Origin: JAVBNN01 sp031551525
GTDB taxonomy: Bacteria; Bacillota; Negativicutes; Acidaminococcales; JAISLQ01
Length of the DNA: 64,000 nucleotides
Assembly: GCA_031551525.1 (NCBI GenBank)
Contig: JAVBNN010000009.1
Location: 62,001 to 126,000 of the forward strand
Direction: 5' to 3'
The position numbers and the translations under genes are program-made. How positions within the stretch are numbered: the stretch's first letter is position 1; every line of letters starts with the position of its first letter. Below, one piece after another: positions 16,976 through 26,196 of this stretch. The notes under the pieces were generated by a model that had not been told where the DNA came from, did not search any database, and saw nothing but the letters and a program-made list of their open reading frames with translations.

Positions 16976-17266
16976 ATGAAAGAAGACAAAAAACTAGCGT
17001 GTCGCGACTGTGGAGCAGAATTCGTATTTTCGGGTTCGGAACAAGAATTTTATGAAGCAAAAGGGTTTGCTAACGAACCTGGTCGTTGCCCTGAGTGCCG
17101 CGCAGCTCGCAAGCAGCGCACAGGAAACGGTGGCGAACGCGCCCCCAGGCAAATGTATCCGGCCGTTTGTGCAGAATGCGGAGTGGAAACTGAAGTTCCT
17201 TTCCGTCCGTCGATGGATCGCCCGGTATATTGCCGCGCTTGCTTTGCTAATAATAGCGGCCGTTAA
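16976..17266 (+). CDS. Small double zinc-ribbon protein
   Basis: A 96-residue soluble protein with four CxxC pairs: CRDC and CPEC in the N-terminal half, CAEC and CRAC in the C-terminal half. This gives two zinc-ribbon units joined by a basic, flexible segment rich in Arg, Gly and Pro. The N-terminal part resembles the 'probable zinc-ribbon' family found in many bacteria, whose function is unknown; nucleic-acid or ribosome binding would suit the composition but is only inferred. It has its own strong promoter, a long leader and a strong terminator, so it is a well-expressed single-gene unit unrelated to the cob operon before it. Confidence 0.85.
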   Translation: MKEDKKLACRDCGAEFVFSGSEQEFYEAKGFANEPGRCPECRAARKQRTGNGGERAPRQMYPAVCAECGVETEVPFRPSMDRPVYCRACFANNSGR

Positions 17267-17275
17267 TTTTGCCAT

Positions 17276-17314
17276 AAATACCGTTTGCGTAAGCAAACGG
17301 TATTTTTATTTTTT
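17276..17314 (+). terminator. Intrinsic terminator after the zinc-ribbon gene
   Basis: A 13-bp perfect stem, AAATACCGTTTGC with GCAAACGGTATTT, has a GTAA loop and is followed by a T-rich tract. It isolates the zinc-ribbon gene from the next operon. Confidence 0.93.
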
Positions 17315-17343
17315 AAAAGTAAAGTTGCGAATAGGCCGCAACA

Positions 17344-17372
17344 TTGACATTTTTATGTGTTTTTGCTAAAAT
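17344..17372 (+). promoter_or_regulatory. Promoter of the DUF2156-GNAT-purL-glcD operon
   Basis: TTGACA (17344-17349) and TAAAAT (17367-17372) with 17-base spacing. The next four genes are separated by at most 20 bases and end at the terminator near 24791, so this is probably their common promoter. Confidence 0.8.
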
Positions 17373-17407
17373 TTTTACATAAGTTCAATATTATCGGCAA
17401 ATATTAC

Positions 17408-17435
17408 CCAAGCCGTAGGATGACCTGCGGCTTGG
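17408..17435 (+). repeat. Leader hairpin before the DUF2156 gene
   Basis: CCAAGCCG/CGGCTTGG continues through a T-G pair and AGG/CCT to an ATGA loop, making a 12-bp stem about 35 bases downstream of the expected transcript start. No T tract follows, so it is not a standard terminator. It may stabilise the message or affect initiation. Confidence 0.6.
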
Positions 17436-17471
17436 CTATATTTGCAATTATATTGGATAAACCTCAAAGGA

Positions 17472-18374
17472 GTGAGTGTAATAAAATTTTGCGACATCAC
17501 ATTAAATGACAAACCTGTATTTGATAATTTTTTTGAAAAAGCGCAATATGCAGGTTCTGAGTGTACTTTTACCAACCTGTTTATCTGGCGTCGCTGCTAC
17601 AATATACACTGGACGCAGGAAGACGGTTTTTTGTTGATAGAAGTTTTGCGGGACAATGAATGGTTTATCCTGCCTCCTTTTGGCGGGAAAGATGAAAATT
17701 TGCCGGGTATATTGGCAAAAATATATAAACAGTTCGGTACTTTTGAAATGCGCGGCATATATAAAGAAAGCATGGAACGGTTGGAGAGGGTACTCCCGCA
17801 GCGTTTTCAGTTTATTCCTGATCGTGATAATTCCGACTATATATATGCCAGCGATGATTTGGCAAATTTGTCTGGACGCAAATACCACCAGAAGAAGAAT
17901 CACGCCAATTCTTTCCGCAAGGCTTATCCAGATTACCAGTATGTGAGCATGACCGGCGCAATGGCCAAAGACTGTATCGACTTTGCCAGAAACTGGAAAG
18001 AGTCACGGGTGAATGAAGAAGACCCCGAATCCCTCGAGTGTGAGATGTTTGCCATCGAAGAAGCGCTCAATAATTTTGATTTTTTGGGAATAAAGGGCGG
18101 AGTGATACTGATTAATGGCAAGATAGAGGCAATTACTTTTGGCGAAATTATAAACAAGGAAACAGCTATTATACATGTAGAAAAGGCGAATCCTGAGATA
18201 CGCGGCCTGTACGCAGTGATAAACCAGGAGTTTTGCCGCCACGAATGGTCTGGCCTAAAATACATAAACCGGGAAGAAGATATGGGTCTGGAGGGCCTGA
18301 GAAAGGCAAAAGAGTCATATCATCCTGCTTTTATGCTTGACAAATATACGGCCTGTGTGGATATGGGGGAGTAA
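17472..18374 (+). CDS. DUF2156 / LPG-synthase C-terminal-like protein
   Basis: About 300 residues with a double acyl-CoA N-acyltransferase (GNAT-like) fold typical of DUF2156, related to the catalytic domain of lysyl-phosphatidylglycerol synthase but without its membrane part. Characteristic segments are NLFIWR, the KKNHANSFRKAYPDYQY region, and the C-terminal YINREEDMGLEGLRKAKESY. The substrate is unknown; aminoacyl or acyl transfer is inferred. The start is uncertain. AAAGGAG (17466-17472) is the only good ribosome site, yet no ATG, GTG or TTG lies in frame at normal spacing. GTG at 17472 overlaps the site, TTG at 17442 lacks one, and ATA at 17481 is well spaced but is a rare initiator. Confidence 0.75.
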   Translation: MSVIKFCDITLNDKPVFDNFFEKAQYAGSECTFTNLFIWRRCYNIHWTQEDGFLLIEVLRDNEWFILPPFGGKDENLPGILAKIYKQFGTFEMRGIYKESMERLERVLPQRFQFIPDRDNSDYIYASDDLANLSGRKYHQKKNHANSFRKAYPDYQYVSMTGAMAKDCIDFARNWKESRVNEEDPESLECEMFAIEEALNNFDFLGIKGGVILINGKIEAITFGEIINKETAIIHVEKANPEIRGLYAVINQEFCRHEWSGLKYINREEDMGLEGLRKAKESYHPAFMLDKYTACVDMGE

Positions 18375-18376
18375 AA

Positions 18377-19546
18377 ATGCAAGCCAGGATTTTATGGGCG
18401 GAGGAATTTGAACAGGCAAAAGATCTGTGGGACTACTGCTTTGAAAAACGCACAGATCCTTTTTTTGCCTGGTATTTTGATGATTACTGCCGTCCGGATA
18501 ATCTTTTGGGTGTTTTTTCCGGCAGTCAGTTTGCCGGAATGTTGCATTTGAATCCATATACTATCAATTTAAACAACCGTGCCATAGATACATCATATAT
18601 CGTAGGTGTAGCCACTGCACCACAGTTTCGTAGGCAGGGAGTATTGCGCGTTGCTCTGTCCGCCGGTTTTGCGGAAATGGAAAAGCGTGGTCAGGCGATA
18701 GCTGTTTTGATGCCGGCTGCGGCAGGCCTATATATGCCGTACGGTTTTGCTTTTTGCTATAACCAGTTGCGTTATGATATACCGCTCGACAAACTGTCCG
18801 GTTTATTTAAGAAAACCGAGTTCACCTGTAATTTTTTAAAAGAAGGCGATATTGCGCCATTGTCCCAAGTATATGACGCCTGCATGAGTGATATGAACGG
18901 TTTCGTTCGCCGTGGCAAAAAAGAGTGGCAGAACATACTGGCCGAACATAAAACAGAAGGCGGGTATGCCGTATATATTGGCAGTTCCACCAAGTATTTC
19001 GGTTATATGCTTTATCTGACCGGCGGCGGTATTTTTCGCATAGTGGAACTGATGGCGGCCGACGATAGCGCCAGAGAAACTATGCTGGCTTATGCAGCCC
19101 AACACCTTTCCCAATGTTCAAAATTTTTATGGCAGTCGCCAATAAACGATCTCACTTATTTGAAATTCCCTACTTCTGAATATTATCCAGCCATAAAGCC
19201 TTTTATGATGGGCCGGATAATTGATGCAGCAAAAGCCCTGGGACAGTTGAAGCTAAGTTTTGAAGAAAAAAAACCAGTGATTATCCGTTTGATAGATACA
19301 TTTATTGAAAACAACAATAGCGTATTTTGTCTGACCGCGCAAAACGGACAGGCCATACTGGAAAAGACAGACCAGGCGCCTCAGGTTGTTATGGATATAG
19401 GAACTTTTGCCCAGCTGTGTTTTTCTGCATACACAGTGAAAGAACTGGTGGGAGCTGGCCGCATCGTAATAAATGACCTGGCGGCGTTGCCTGTTTTAGA
19501 AAGAGCGTTCCCCCATAAAATAAATTATATAAATGAGTATTTTTAG
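18377..19546 (+). CDS. Eis-like GNAT N-acetyltransferase
   Basis: A 389-residue protein with the layout of the Eis family: an N-terminal GNAT domain with the acetyl-CoA loop VATAPQFRRQGVLR, a second GNAT-like region, and a C-terminal sterol-carrier-like domain (from about residue 290). Eis enzymes acetylate amines, including aminoglycosides in mycobacteria, but most bacterial members have unknown natural substrates, so drug modification should not be assumed. It begins two bases after the DUF2156 gene. Two acyl-transfer folds in tandem suggest a shared pathway. Confidence 0.85.
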   Translation: MQARILWAEEFEQAKDLWDYCFEKRTDPFFAWYFDDYCRPDNLLGVFSGSQFAGMLHLNPYTINLNNRAIDTSYIVGVATAPQFRRQGVLRVALSAGFAEMEKRGQAIAVLMPAAAGLYMPYGFAFCYNQLRYDIPLDKLSGLFKKTEFTCNFLKEGDIAPLSQVYDACMSDMNGFVRRGKKEWQNILAEHKTEGGYAVYIGSSTKYFGYMLYLTGGGIFRIVELMAADDSARETMLAYAAQHLSQCSKFLWQSPINDLTYLKFPTSEYYPAIKPFMMGRIIDAAKALGQLKLSFEEKKPVIIRLIDTFIENNNSVFCLTAQNGQAILEKTDQAPQVVMDIGTFAQLCFSAYTVKELVGAGRIVINDLAALPVLERAFPHKINYINEYF

Positions 19547-19558
19547 ACAAGGGAAAGG

Positions 19559-22500
19559 ATGCCGTGGTTTATTATGAAACAAGAAGTAAAAAGGGTGTTG
19601 GTTGAAAAAAAAGCCGGTTTTGCTATTGAGGCAAAGGCGCTTTTAGCCGATCTTAAAACAAACCTGGCCATACATAAACTAAAAGACGTCCGGGTGTTAA
19701 ACCGTTACGATGTTTCCGGCATTACTGAAGAAGAATTTTTATTGGCCTGTACGCTTATCATGTCTGAACCACCGGTGGACACCGTGTACAAGAACCAACT
19801 GCCAGAGGAGAAAGACAGCCACATATTTGCTGTAGAATACCTTCCCGGACAGTATGACCAACGGGCCGACTCCACTGCCCAGTGCATACAACTGATAGCC
19901 GAAAAAGAAAACATTCTGGTGCAAACTGCCAAAGTATATATTCTATATGGTGACATCGGGCTGGAAGATATAGAAAAAATAAAACAATATCTCATCAATC
20001 CTATCGAAAGTCGCGAAACCGGCTTAGCAATACCAGCCAGTCTTGTCATGCAAACCAGCGAGCCGGAAGCGGTAAAACGTCTGTCCGGGTTTATTACTAT
20101 GAACAAAACGCAATTAACCGCTTTGGTCGCTGACATGGGCCTGGCTATGAAACATGAGGACGTAAAGTTTTGCCAGGAGTATTTTATTAAAGAACGGCGC
20201 GATCCCAGCATAACAGAACTAAAGATGCTTGATACCTATTGGTCCGATCATTGCCGCCATACAACTTTCAACACGATCATTGACGATATAGAAATAGTCC
20301 CACACCGGTTTACCCAACCGATGCAGGTCGCCTGGGAACTTTACCAGCAGGACAGACAAACCATATACGGCGGGCGTGACGACAAGCCGGTTACTTTGAT
20401 GGATATAGCTGTTATGGGCATGAAAAAACTCAAGGCGGAAGGCAAGCTGGATGACCTCGATGAATCAGAGGAAGTAAACGCCTGTAGCATAGCAGTGCCG
20501 GTAAAAATCGGTGATACAGTTGAAGAATGGCTGGTAATGTTTAAAAATGAAACACATAACCATCCTACCGAAATAGAGCCTTTTGGCGGGGCGGCGACCT
20601 GTCTGGGCGGCGCCATACGCGATCCCTTGTCAGGACGCGCCTATGTCTATCAGGCCATGCGCGTGACAGGAGGAGCAGATCCGCGAGCAGCCATTGAGGA
20701 AACCATGGAAGGCAAACTACCGCAAAGAAAGATTGCTCTTGGCGCAGCCGCCGGCTATAGTTCCTACGGCAACCAGATCGGTCTTTCTACCGGTCGTGTA
20801 CAGGAATTTTATCATGAACGCTTTTTGGCTAAACGCATGGAACTCGGAGCGCTTATCGGCGCAGTGCCAAGCGCCCATGTAGTGCGCGCGATACCGGAAC
20901 CGGGCGACCATGTTATACTTCTGGGCGGGCGGACCGGGCGTGACGGTTGTGGCGGCGCCACCGGATCATCCAAAGAGCACACTGTAGACTCCTTGCAAAA
21001 TTGCGGAGCGGAAGTTCAGAAAGGCAATCCGCCGACTGAACGGAAAATACTCCGTCTGTTCCGTGATCCGGTTGTTACAAAAATGATAAAACGTTGCAAT
21101 GATTTTGGTGCCGGTGGTGTTTCTGTCGCTATCGGTGAACTGGCTGACGGAGTGAAAATAAACCTCGATAATGTACCTAAAAAATATGACGGTCTTGACG
21201 GTACTGAGTTGGCTATTTCCGAATCCCAGGAACGTATGGCTGTGGTGGTGGCGGAAAAAGACAGCGCGGAATTCATCAACATGGCTATTCGCGAAAACCT
21301 TGAAGCAACAGTAGTCGCCGAAGTAACTGCAGAAAAAAGAGTAGTGATGCAGTGGCGCGGAGACACTATTGTGAATATAGCGCGTGATTTTCTTAATACC
21401 GGCGGGGTAAGACAGCACGCCAATGTAACCGTAAAACCACCGGCCAACAAATCTTATTTTGAAAGTTTGCCGTATGAACTTTCGGGTAGTATGGAGGACC
21501 TAAAAGAGTGTTGGCTGAACAACCTTAAAAGGCTGGAAGTTTGCAGTCAAAAAGGTGTGGCGGAGCGTTTTGACAGTACTATAGGTCGTGGCACGGTGGT
21601 CATGCCACTTGGCGGCAGCAGCCAATTAACACCATCCGAGGGCATGGCGGCCAATATTCCGTCCCAGTCGGACGATGTGAAAACCGCTACCGTGATGACC
21701 TATGGCTACAACCCGGAACTGGCTTGCTGGAGCCCTTTCCACGGCGCTCTATACGCCGTGCTGGAATCTGTTTGCCGGGCTACCGCCCTGGGGGCTGATC
21801 CTGAAAAAGTAAGGCTTTCTTTACAGGAATACTTTGAAAAAATGATAAACAGCGATAGTTGGGGCAAGCCTTTCGCGGCGCTTATGGGCGCCTATCTGGC
21901 GCAGGTGGGGCTCGATATTCCGGCTATAGGCGGCAAGGACAGCATGTCGGGTACTTTTATGAATATAAATGTGCCGCCGACCCTGGTTTCTTTTGCCGTG
22001 GGCATCGCCGATACCGCCGACATCGTATCTAATGAATTTAAAAAATCAGGCAGCCGGGTACTGTTTATTACCGCCGAACGCGATGAAACGGAACTACCTG
22101 ATTTTGCCGCCCTGAAACTGCAACTTCAGGCAATACATGCCGCAATAAAAGGGAAAAATATACTTTCCGCCGCCACCATAAAAGAAGGCGGCATAGCGTC
22201 CTGCATTTCGACTATGTGTCTGGGCAATGGCCTAGGCTTTGAGTTTACAAATTATATTAACGATATGGCCGACCTGTTTATTCCACAACCGGCAGGCTTT
22301 ATTTTGGAACTTGCCGAAACAGCCGTAGCAGACGAACTTTTTCCTGACATGGAATGGGTGATTCTAGGTGCAACCACTCAAAAACCGGCTATACTTCTTA
22401 ACGACGTAAATATACCCCTGCAAAAAGTGCGGGAAGTTTGGGAACAACCCCTGAGTAATATTTACCCGGTCTGCCAGCAGCCTGGCGGTGGAAAACTTGC

Positions 22501-23353
22501 CGAGAACCTTTATACAAAAGGAAAACCCGGCAAATATACAGTAAAGATAGTCAAACCGCGTGTTTTTATACCGGTTTTCCCCGGTACAAACTGCGAATAC
22601 GACGTACAAAGAGCATTCGCTTCTGCCGGCGCTGATACCGACCTTTTGGTGGTAAGAAATCTTGATAGTAAGGCTATAAAAGAATCAGTGGAAGAAATGG
22701 CTAAACGGATAGGGACGGCAGAGATAGTAGCCCTGGCCGGTGGATTTAGCGCCGGTGACGAACCTGACGGTTCTGGCAAATTTATCGCTACCATGTTTCG
22801 CAATGCACACCTTAAAGAGGCTATCACCAAACTGCTGGAAGAACGCGGCGGTTTGATGCTCGGCATATGTAACGGTTTTCAGGCTTTGATAAAACTCGGC
22901 CTCTTGCCGTACGGCAGGATAACCGATATGACAGAAAAGTCTCCGACACTATCTTTCAACTATATTGGTCGGCATGTTTCCACTATGTGTCGCACCAAGG
23001 TGGTCTCAAACCTGTCGCCGTGGCTATCTCTTTCTAAAACGGGCGACCTCCACACGGTGGCGGTATCGAGCGGCGAAGGGCGGTTCTATGCCGAACAGGC
23101 GGATATGGAAAAACTTTTCGCCGCCGGGCAAGTAATGACCCAGTATGTAGATGCTGATGATGACGCTACCATGGAAGCGCCCTATAACCCCAACGGGTCG
23201 CTGATGGCGGTAGAAAGCCTGTGCAGCCCGGATGGGCGTATCTTCGGCAAAATGTGCCATAGTGAGCGCTATACAGACGGACTATTTATAAATATACCTG
23301 GCAACAAAGACCAAAATATATTTAAAGCCGGTGTTGATTATTTCAACTGGTGA
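19559..23353 (+). CDS. purL: Phosphoribosylformylglycinamidine synthase, long single chain
   Basis: A 1264-residue all-in-one FGAM synthase for the fourth step of purine synthesis. In order: an N-terminal PurS-like region, a linker with LDTYWSDHCRHTTF, two AIR-synthase-like ATP-binding halves (KNETHNHPTEIEPFGGAATC, later IGGKDSMSGTF), and a C-terminal glutaminase with GTNCEYD, the nucleophile in LGICNGFQA (Cys1104) and a final CHSERY. This matches the long single-chain form found in many Clostridia and Negativicutes, not the split PurS-PurL-PurQ form. The ATG at 19559 has AAGGG five bases upstream; a later ATG at 19574 is less well placed. No other pur gene is next to it. Confidence 0.95.
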   Translation: MPWFIMKQEVKRVLVEKKAGFAIEAKALLADLKTNLAIHKLKDVRVLNRYDVSGITEEEFLLACTLIMSEPPVDTVYKNQLPEEKDSHIFAVEYLPGQYDQRADSTAQCIQLIAEKENILVQTAKVYILYGDIGLEDIEKIKQYLINPIESRETGLAIPASLVMQTSEPEAVKRLSGFITMNKTQLTALVADMGLAMKHEDVKFCQEYFIKERRDPSITELKMLDTYWSDHCRHTTFNTIIDDIEIVPHRFTQPMQVAWELYQQDRQTIYGGRDDKPVTLMDIAVMGMKKLKAEGKLDDLDESEEVNACSIAVPVKIGDTVEEWLVMFKNETHNHPTEIEPFGGAATCLGGAIRDPLSGRAYVYQAMRVTGGADPRAAIEETMEGKLPQRKIALGAAAGYSSYGNQIGLSTGRVQEFYHERFLAKRMELGALIGAVPSAHVVRAIPEPGDHVILLGGRTGRDGCGGATGSSKEHTVDSLQNCGAEVQKGNPPTERKILRLFRDPVVTKMIKRCNDFGAGGVSVAIGELADGVKINLDNVPKKYDGLDGTELAISESQERMAVVVAEKDSAEFINMAIRENLEATVVAEVTAEKRVVMQWRGDTIVNIARDFLNTGGVRQHANVTVKPPANKSYFESLPYELSGSMEDLKECWLNNLKRLEVCSQKGVAERFDSTIGRGTVVMPLGGSSQLTPSEGMAANIPSQSDDVKTATVMTYGYNPELACWSPFHGALYAVLESVCRATALGADPEKVRLSLQEYFEKMINSDSWGKPFAALMGAYLAQVGLDIPAIGGKDSMSGTFMNINVPPTLVSFAVGIADTADIVSNEFKKSGSRVLFITAERDETELPDFAALKLQLQAIHAAIKGKNILSAATIKEGGIASCISTMCLGNGLGFEFTNYINDMADLFIPQPAGFILELAETAVADELFPDMEWVILGATTQKPAILLNDVNIPLQKVREVWEQPLSNIYPVCQQPGGGKLAENLYTKGKPGKYTVKIVKPRVFIPVFPGTNCEYDVQRAFASAGADTDLLVVRNLDSKAIKESVEEMAKRIGTAEIVALAGGFSAGDEPDGSGKFIATMFRNAHLKEAITKLLEERGGLMLGICNGFQALIKLGLLPYGRITDMTEKSPTLSFNYIGRHVSTMCRTKVVSNLSPWLSLSKTGDLHTVAVSSGEGRFYAEQADMEKLFAAGQVMTQYVDADDDATMEAPYNPNGSLMAVESLCSPDGRIFGKMCHSERYTDGLFINIPGNKDQNIFKAGVDYFNW

Positions 23354-23373
23354 CTTTTATGGAGGTAATCCTA

Positions 23374-24777
23374 ATGCCTAAATATAAAATGGTAGACAGT
23401 ACCGTTTTGGCAGAACTTATAAAAATCGTCGGTGAGGCCAACGTAACTACCGACCCGGAAAAACTGGAAAACTATAAGACTGACGAAGAAACAAATCCCA
23501 AATACCACCATCTTCCGGAAGCAGTCATTTTTCCCAGCAGTACAGAAGAGGTTGCGGCTATCGTCAAACTGGCCAATAAATATCTTTTCCCGGTAACTCC
23601 GCGCTGTGGCGGAACCAGCCTGTGCGGCGGAACCATTCCTTCACACGGTGGGGTAGTCATAGTGCTGGAGAGGATGGACAAGATAAAAGAGGTGGACGCC
23701 GAAGCTCTTTACATGGTAGTGGAGTGCGGTGCGCGTACAGAAGACGTACAAAAAGCAGCAAACGCCAAGGGGCTTTTATATGCCGGTGATCCCTGCAGCG
23801 CCGACAGTTGCCTTATTGGCGGAAATCTGGCCACTAACGCTGGCGGCAACAAGGCAGTGCGCTATGGCACGACCCGTCACCAGGTATATTCTATTGAAGT
23901 GGTGACGCCGAAAGGGGAGATCGTTACCCTGGGCGCCCGGCTGAATAAAATGACTACCGGCTATTGCCTGGAACAGCTTATCATGGGCGCGGAAGGAACT
24001 TTGGGCATTATCACCGGCGGTGTATTGAAACTGGTGCCGTTGCCACCTTACCGCATGGATTTATTGGCAGTATTTACCGATATTGACAAAGCTATCGACC
24101 TGGTGCCCCAAATAATTAAAGCAGGCATAAATCCGACCAGTATAGAATTCATGGCCAATAACGCAGTCCGCTCAGCCAGCAATTATTGCGACCTGCGTCT
24201 GGCACATTATGAAGACGGCAGCTACGTAATAATAACTGTAGAAACATTCACTGAAGACGAACTGGAAAACAAAATGACCATCCTTGACGACCTATGCACG
24301 CAAAACGGTGCAGTCGCAGTATTGGAGGCTGACGACCGGGTCTGGCGCATAAGAAAGGCGTATAGCGAGGCGGCACGTTCGGAAAGCCAAGTAAATTCCC
24401 ACGAGGATATAGTCGTCCCAGTGAACGCTATAGCCACTATGCTGAAAAAAATGAATGAAATAGAAAAAAAATACAACCTAGAGGTTCGTACCGTGGCTCA
24501 CGCCGGAGACGGGAATATACACTTCATACCCCTTAAACTCGATATGTCGGATGAAGAGTGGGAAAGCACTATGGATAAATTCCACGAAGAAGTTTATACA
24601 TTTGTTTATAGTCTGGGTGGGCGCTTGTCTGGTGAACATGGTATTGGCTGTAAAAAAATAGATACTATGGAAAAATTTACCTCATCAGTGGAAATGCAGA
24701 TGATGAAAGACATCAAAAAAGCTCTTGATCCTAATGGAATACTTAACCCGGGCAAAATATTTGAACTAGACTATTGA
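23374..24777 (+). CDS. FAD-linked oxidase, GlcD / D-lactate dehydrogenase family
   Basis: About 467 residues with an N-terminal FAD-binding type 4 domain (PRCGGTSLCGGTIPSHGG, then GDPCSADSCLIGGNLATNAGG and MGAEGTLGIITG) and a C-terminal FAD-oxidase domain ending GEHGIGCKKI...LNPGKIF. The family oxidises 2-hydroxy acids such as glycolate or D-lactate, passing electrons to an electron-transfer flavoprotein or an iron-sulfur partner. No such partner is adjacent, so the substrate is open. The ATG at 23374 has GGAGG eight bases upstream; an upstream GTG overlapping the purL stop would add eight residues and is less likely. The lar genes at 3875-5917 make a lactate link conceivable. Confidence 0.88.
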   Translation: MPKYKMVDSTVLAELIKIVGEANVTTDPEKLENYKTDEETNPKYHHLPEAVIFPSSTEEVAAIVKLANKYLFPVTPRCGGTSLCGGTIPSHGGVVIVLERMDKIKEVDAEALYMVVECGARTEDVQKAANAKGLLYAGDPCSADSCLIGGNLATNAGGNKAVRYGTTRHQVYSIEVVTPKGEIVTLGARLNKMTTGYCLEQLIMGAEGTLGIITGGVLKLVPLPPYRMDLLAVFTDIDKAIDLVPQIIKAGINPTSIEFMANNAVRSASNYCDLRLAHYEDGSYVIITVETFTEDELENKMTILDDLCTQNGAVAVLEADDRVWRIRKAYSEAARSESQVNSHEDIVVPVNAIATMLKKMNEIEKKYNLEVRTVAHAGDGNIHFIPLKLDMSDEEWESTMDKFHEEVYTFVYSLGGRLSGEHGIGCKKIDTMEKFTSSVEMQMMKDIKKALDPNGILNPGKIFELDY

Positions 24778-24790
24778 TTTATTAGTGACA

Positions 24791-24819
24791 AAAGGGCGAA
24801 AAACGCCCTTTGTTATTTT
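24791..24819 (+). terminator. Intrinsic terminator after the GlcD-type gene
   Basis: AAAGGGCG/CGCCCTTT with a loop of five A bases, followed by TGTTATTTT. It closes the operon that starts at the 17344 promoter. Confidence 0.85.
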
Positions 24820-24843
24820 CATGGCATAAGGGGGGAAGGGTGC

Positions 24844-26145
24844 TTGCTCTCCAAATATTTTAAATTCACAGAACGAGGTACTACGTTTTCTACAGAAATC
24901 ATCGCCGGCCTCACTACCTTTGTGACAATGGTTTATATCGTCATCGTAAGCCCTGCGCTCATGAATAAGACCGGCATGGATTTTGACGGTGTGTTTATCG
25001 CGACTATTGCCGTTACCATGCTGTCAACGCTATTTATGGGTATAGGGGCAAACTATCCTATTGCCATTGCTCCCGGCATGGCATTGATATCATATTTTGT
25101 ATTTAGTGTGGTCCTCGTGGACAAAATACCATGGCAACAGGCATTGGGCTGTGTTTTTATCTCTTCGCTGGCCTTTATGATTTTTTCCTTGACAAAATTT
25201 CGCAATGACCTGATAAATGCCATCCCGCAAGACTTGAAACACGCTATTACCGCAGGTATTGGGCTGTTTATTGCTTTTATTGGTTTGCAAAACTCCAAGC
25301 TGATCGTTGCTTCACCGGCAACATTAGTGCATATGGGAAATTTGCGAGATCCAGTCACCGCGCTTACTGTATTGGGCATAGTGGCCACGCTTTCTCTGCT
25401 GGTGTACAATGTCCGGGGCGCTATATTTTTGGGGATGTTACTGATTTTCACCTGTTCTTATGCTCTTGGTATGGTAGAGCTGCCGACGCAGCTATATTCC
25501 GTGCCGCATGGACTTGAAAAAACTGCTTTACAACTGGATATCGCCGGTGTGTTTGCTAACGGACTGTATGCGGTCACTTTTACTTTTTTTCTGATTACTT
25601 TGTTTGATACTACCGGTACGATGCTCGGTGTAGCCAACAAGGCAGGACTTATAAAAGATGGCAAATTTGTCAATAGCAAGATGGCCTTGTTTGCCGATGC
25701 GCTTGGCAGTATGGTCAGTGGTCTGTTGGGTTCCAGTCCGACTTCGGCTTATGTAGAGTCAGGAGCAGGGGTTGCCGCCGGCGGGCGCACAGGCTTTACT
25801 TCGGTGGTGGTAGCTGTACTTTTTGGCTTGACGCTATTTTTTGCACCGGTGGCGAAAATGGTAGCTGCACTTCCGGCTGTTACCGCACCCGCCTTGATAA
25901 TAACCGGCTTTTTGATGATGGAAGGGTTGGGTGAGATAAACTGGTCAAGTATTGACGATGCCTTTGCCGCTTTCATGATAGTTATTTTGATGCCACTCAC
26001 TTATAGCATCGCCATCGCGATCGGCGTAGGATTTATTCTTTACCCGATTTTTAAAATACTAGCAGGAAAGAAAAAGGAAGTGCATCCGATAATGTACATC
26101 CTGCAAATAGTCTTTTTCTTTCAGCTGGTGTTTTTAGGCCTGTAA
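24844..26145 (+). CDS. NCS2-family purine permease (AzgA-like)
   Basis: A 433-residue inner-membrane transporter with about a dozen hydrophobic segments. The start MLSKYFKFTERGTTFSTEII, followed by AGLTTFVTMVYI and NAIPQDLKHAITAGIG, together with the LGSSPTSAYVESGAGVAAGG stretch, is typical of the AzgA/PbuG branch, which imports adenine, guanine or hypoxanthine with protons. TTG is the start; GGGGGAAGGG lies just upstream and the N-terminus fits the family. Its position right after the purL operon is consistent with purine supply. It shares a bidirectional terminator with ilvD. Confidence 0.9.
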   Translation: MLSKYFKFTERGTTFSTEIIAGLTTFVTMVYIVIVSPALMNKTGMDFDGVFIATIAVTMLSTLFMGIGANYPIAIAPGMALISYFVFSVVLVDKIPWQQALGCVFISSLAFMIFSLTKFRNDLINAIPQDLKHAITAGIGLFIAFIGLQNSKLIVASPATLVHMGNLRDPVTALTVLGIVATLSLLVYNVRGAIFLGMLLIFTCSYALGMVELPTQLYSVPHGLEKTALQLDIAGVFANGLYAVTFTFFLITLFDTTGTMLGVANKAGLIKDGKFVNSKMALFADALGSMVSGLLGSSPTSAYVESGAGVAAGGRTGFTSVVVAVLFGLTLFFAPVAKMVAALPAVTAPALIITGFLMMEGLGEINWSSIDDAFAAFMIVILMPLTYSIAIAIGVGFILYPIFKILAGKKKEVHPIMYILQIVFFFQLVFLGL

Positions 26146-26149
26146 AACA

Positions 26150-26190
26150 AAAAAATACTCCCCTGTACAATGTACAGGGGAGTATTTTTT
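26150..26190. terminator. Bidirectional terminator between permease and ilvD
   Basis: A 19-bp perfect stem with an A run on one side and a T run on the other, core ATACTCCCCTGTAC/GTACAGGGGAGTAT and an AAT loop. It can end transcription from both convergent genes. Confidence 0.93.
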
Positions 26191-26196
26191 TATGTC

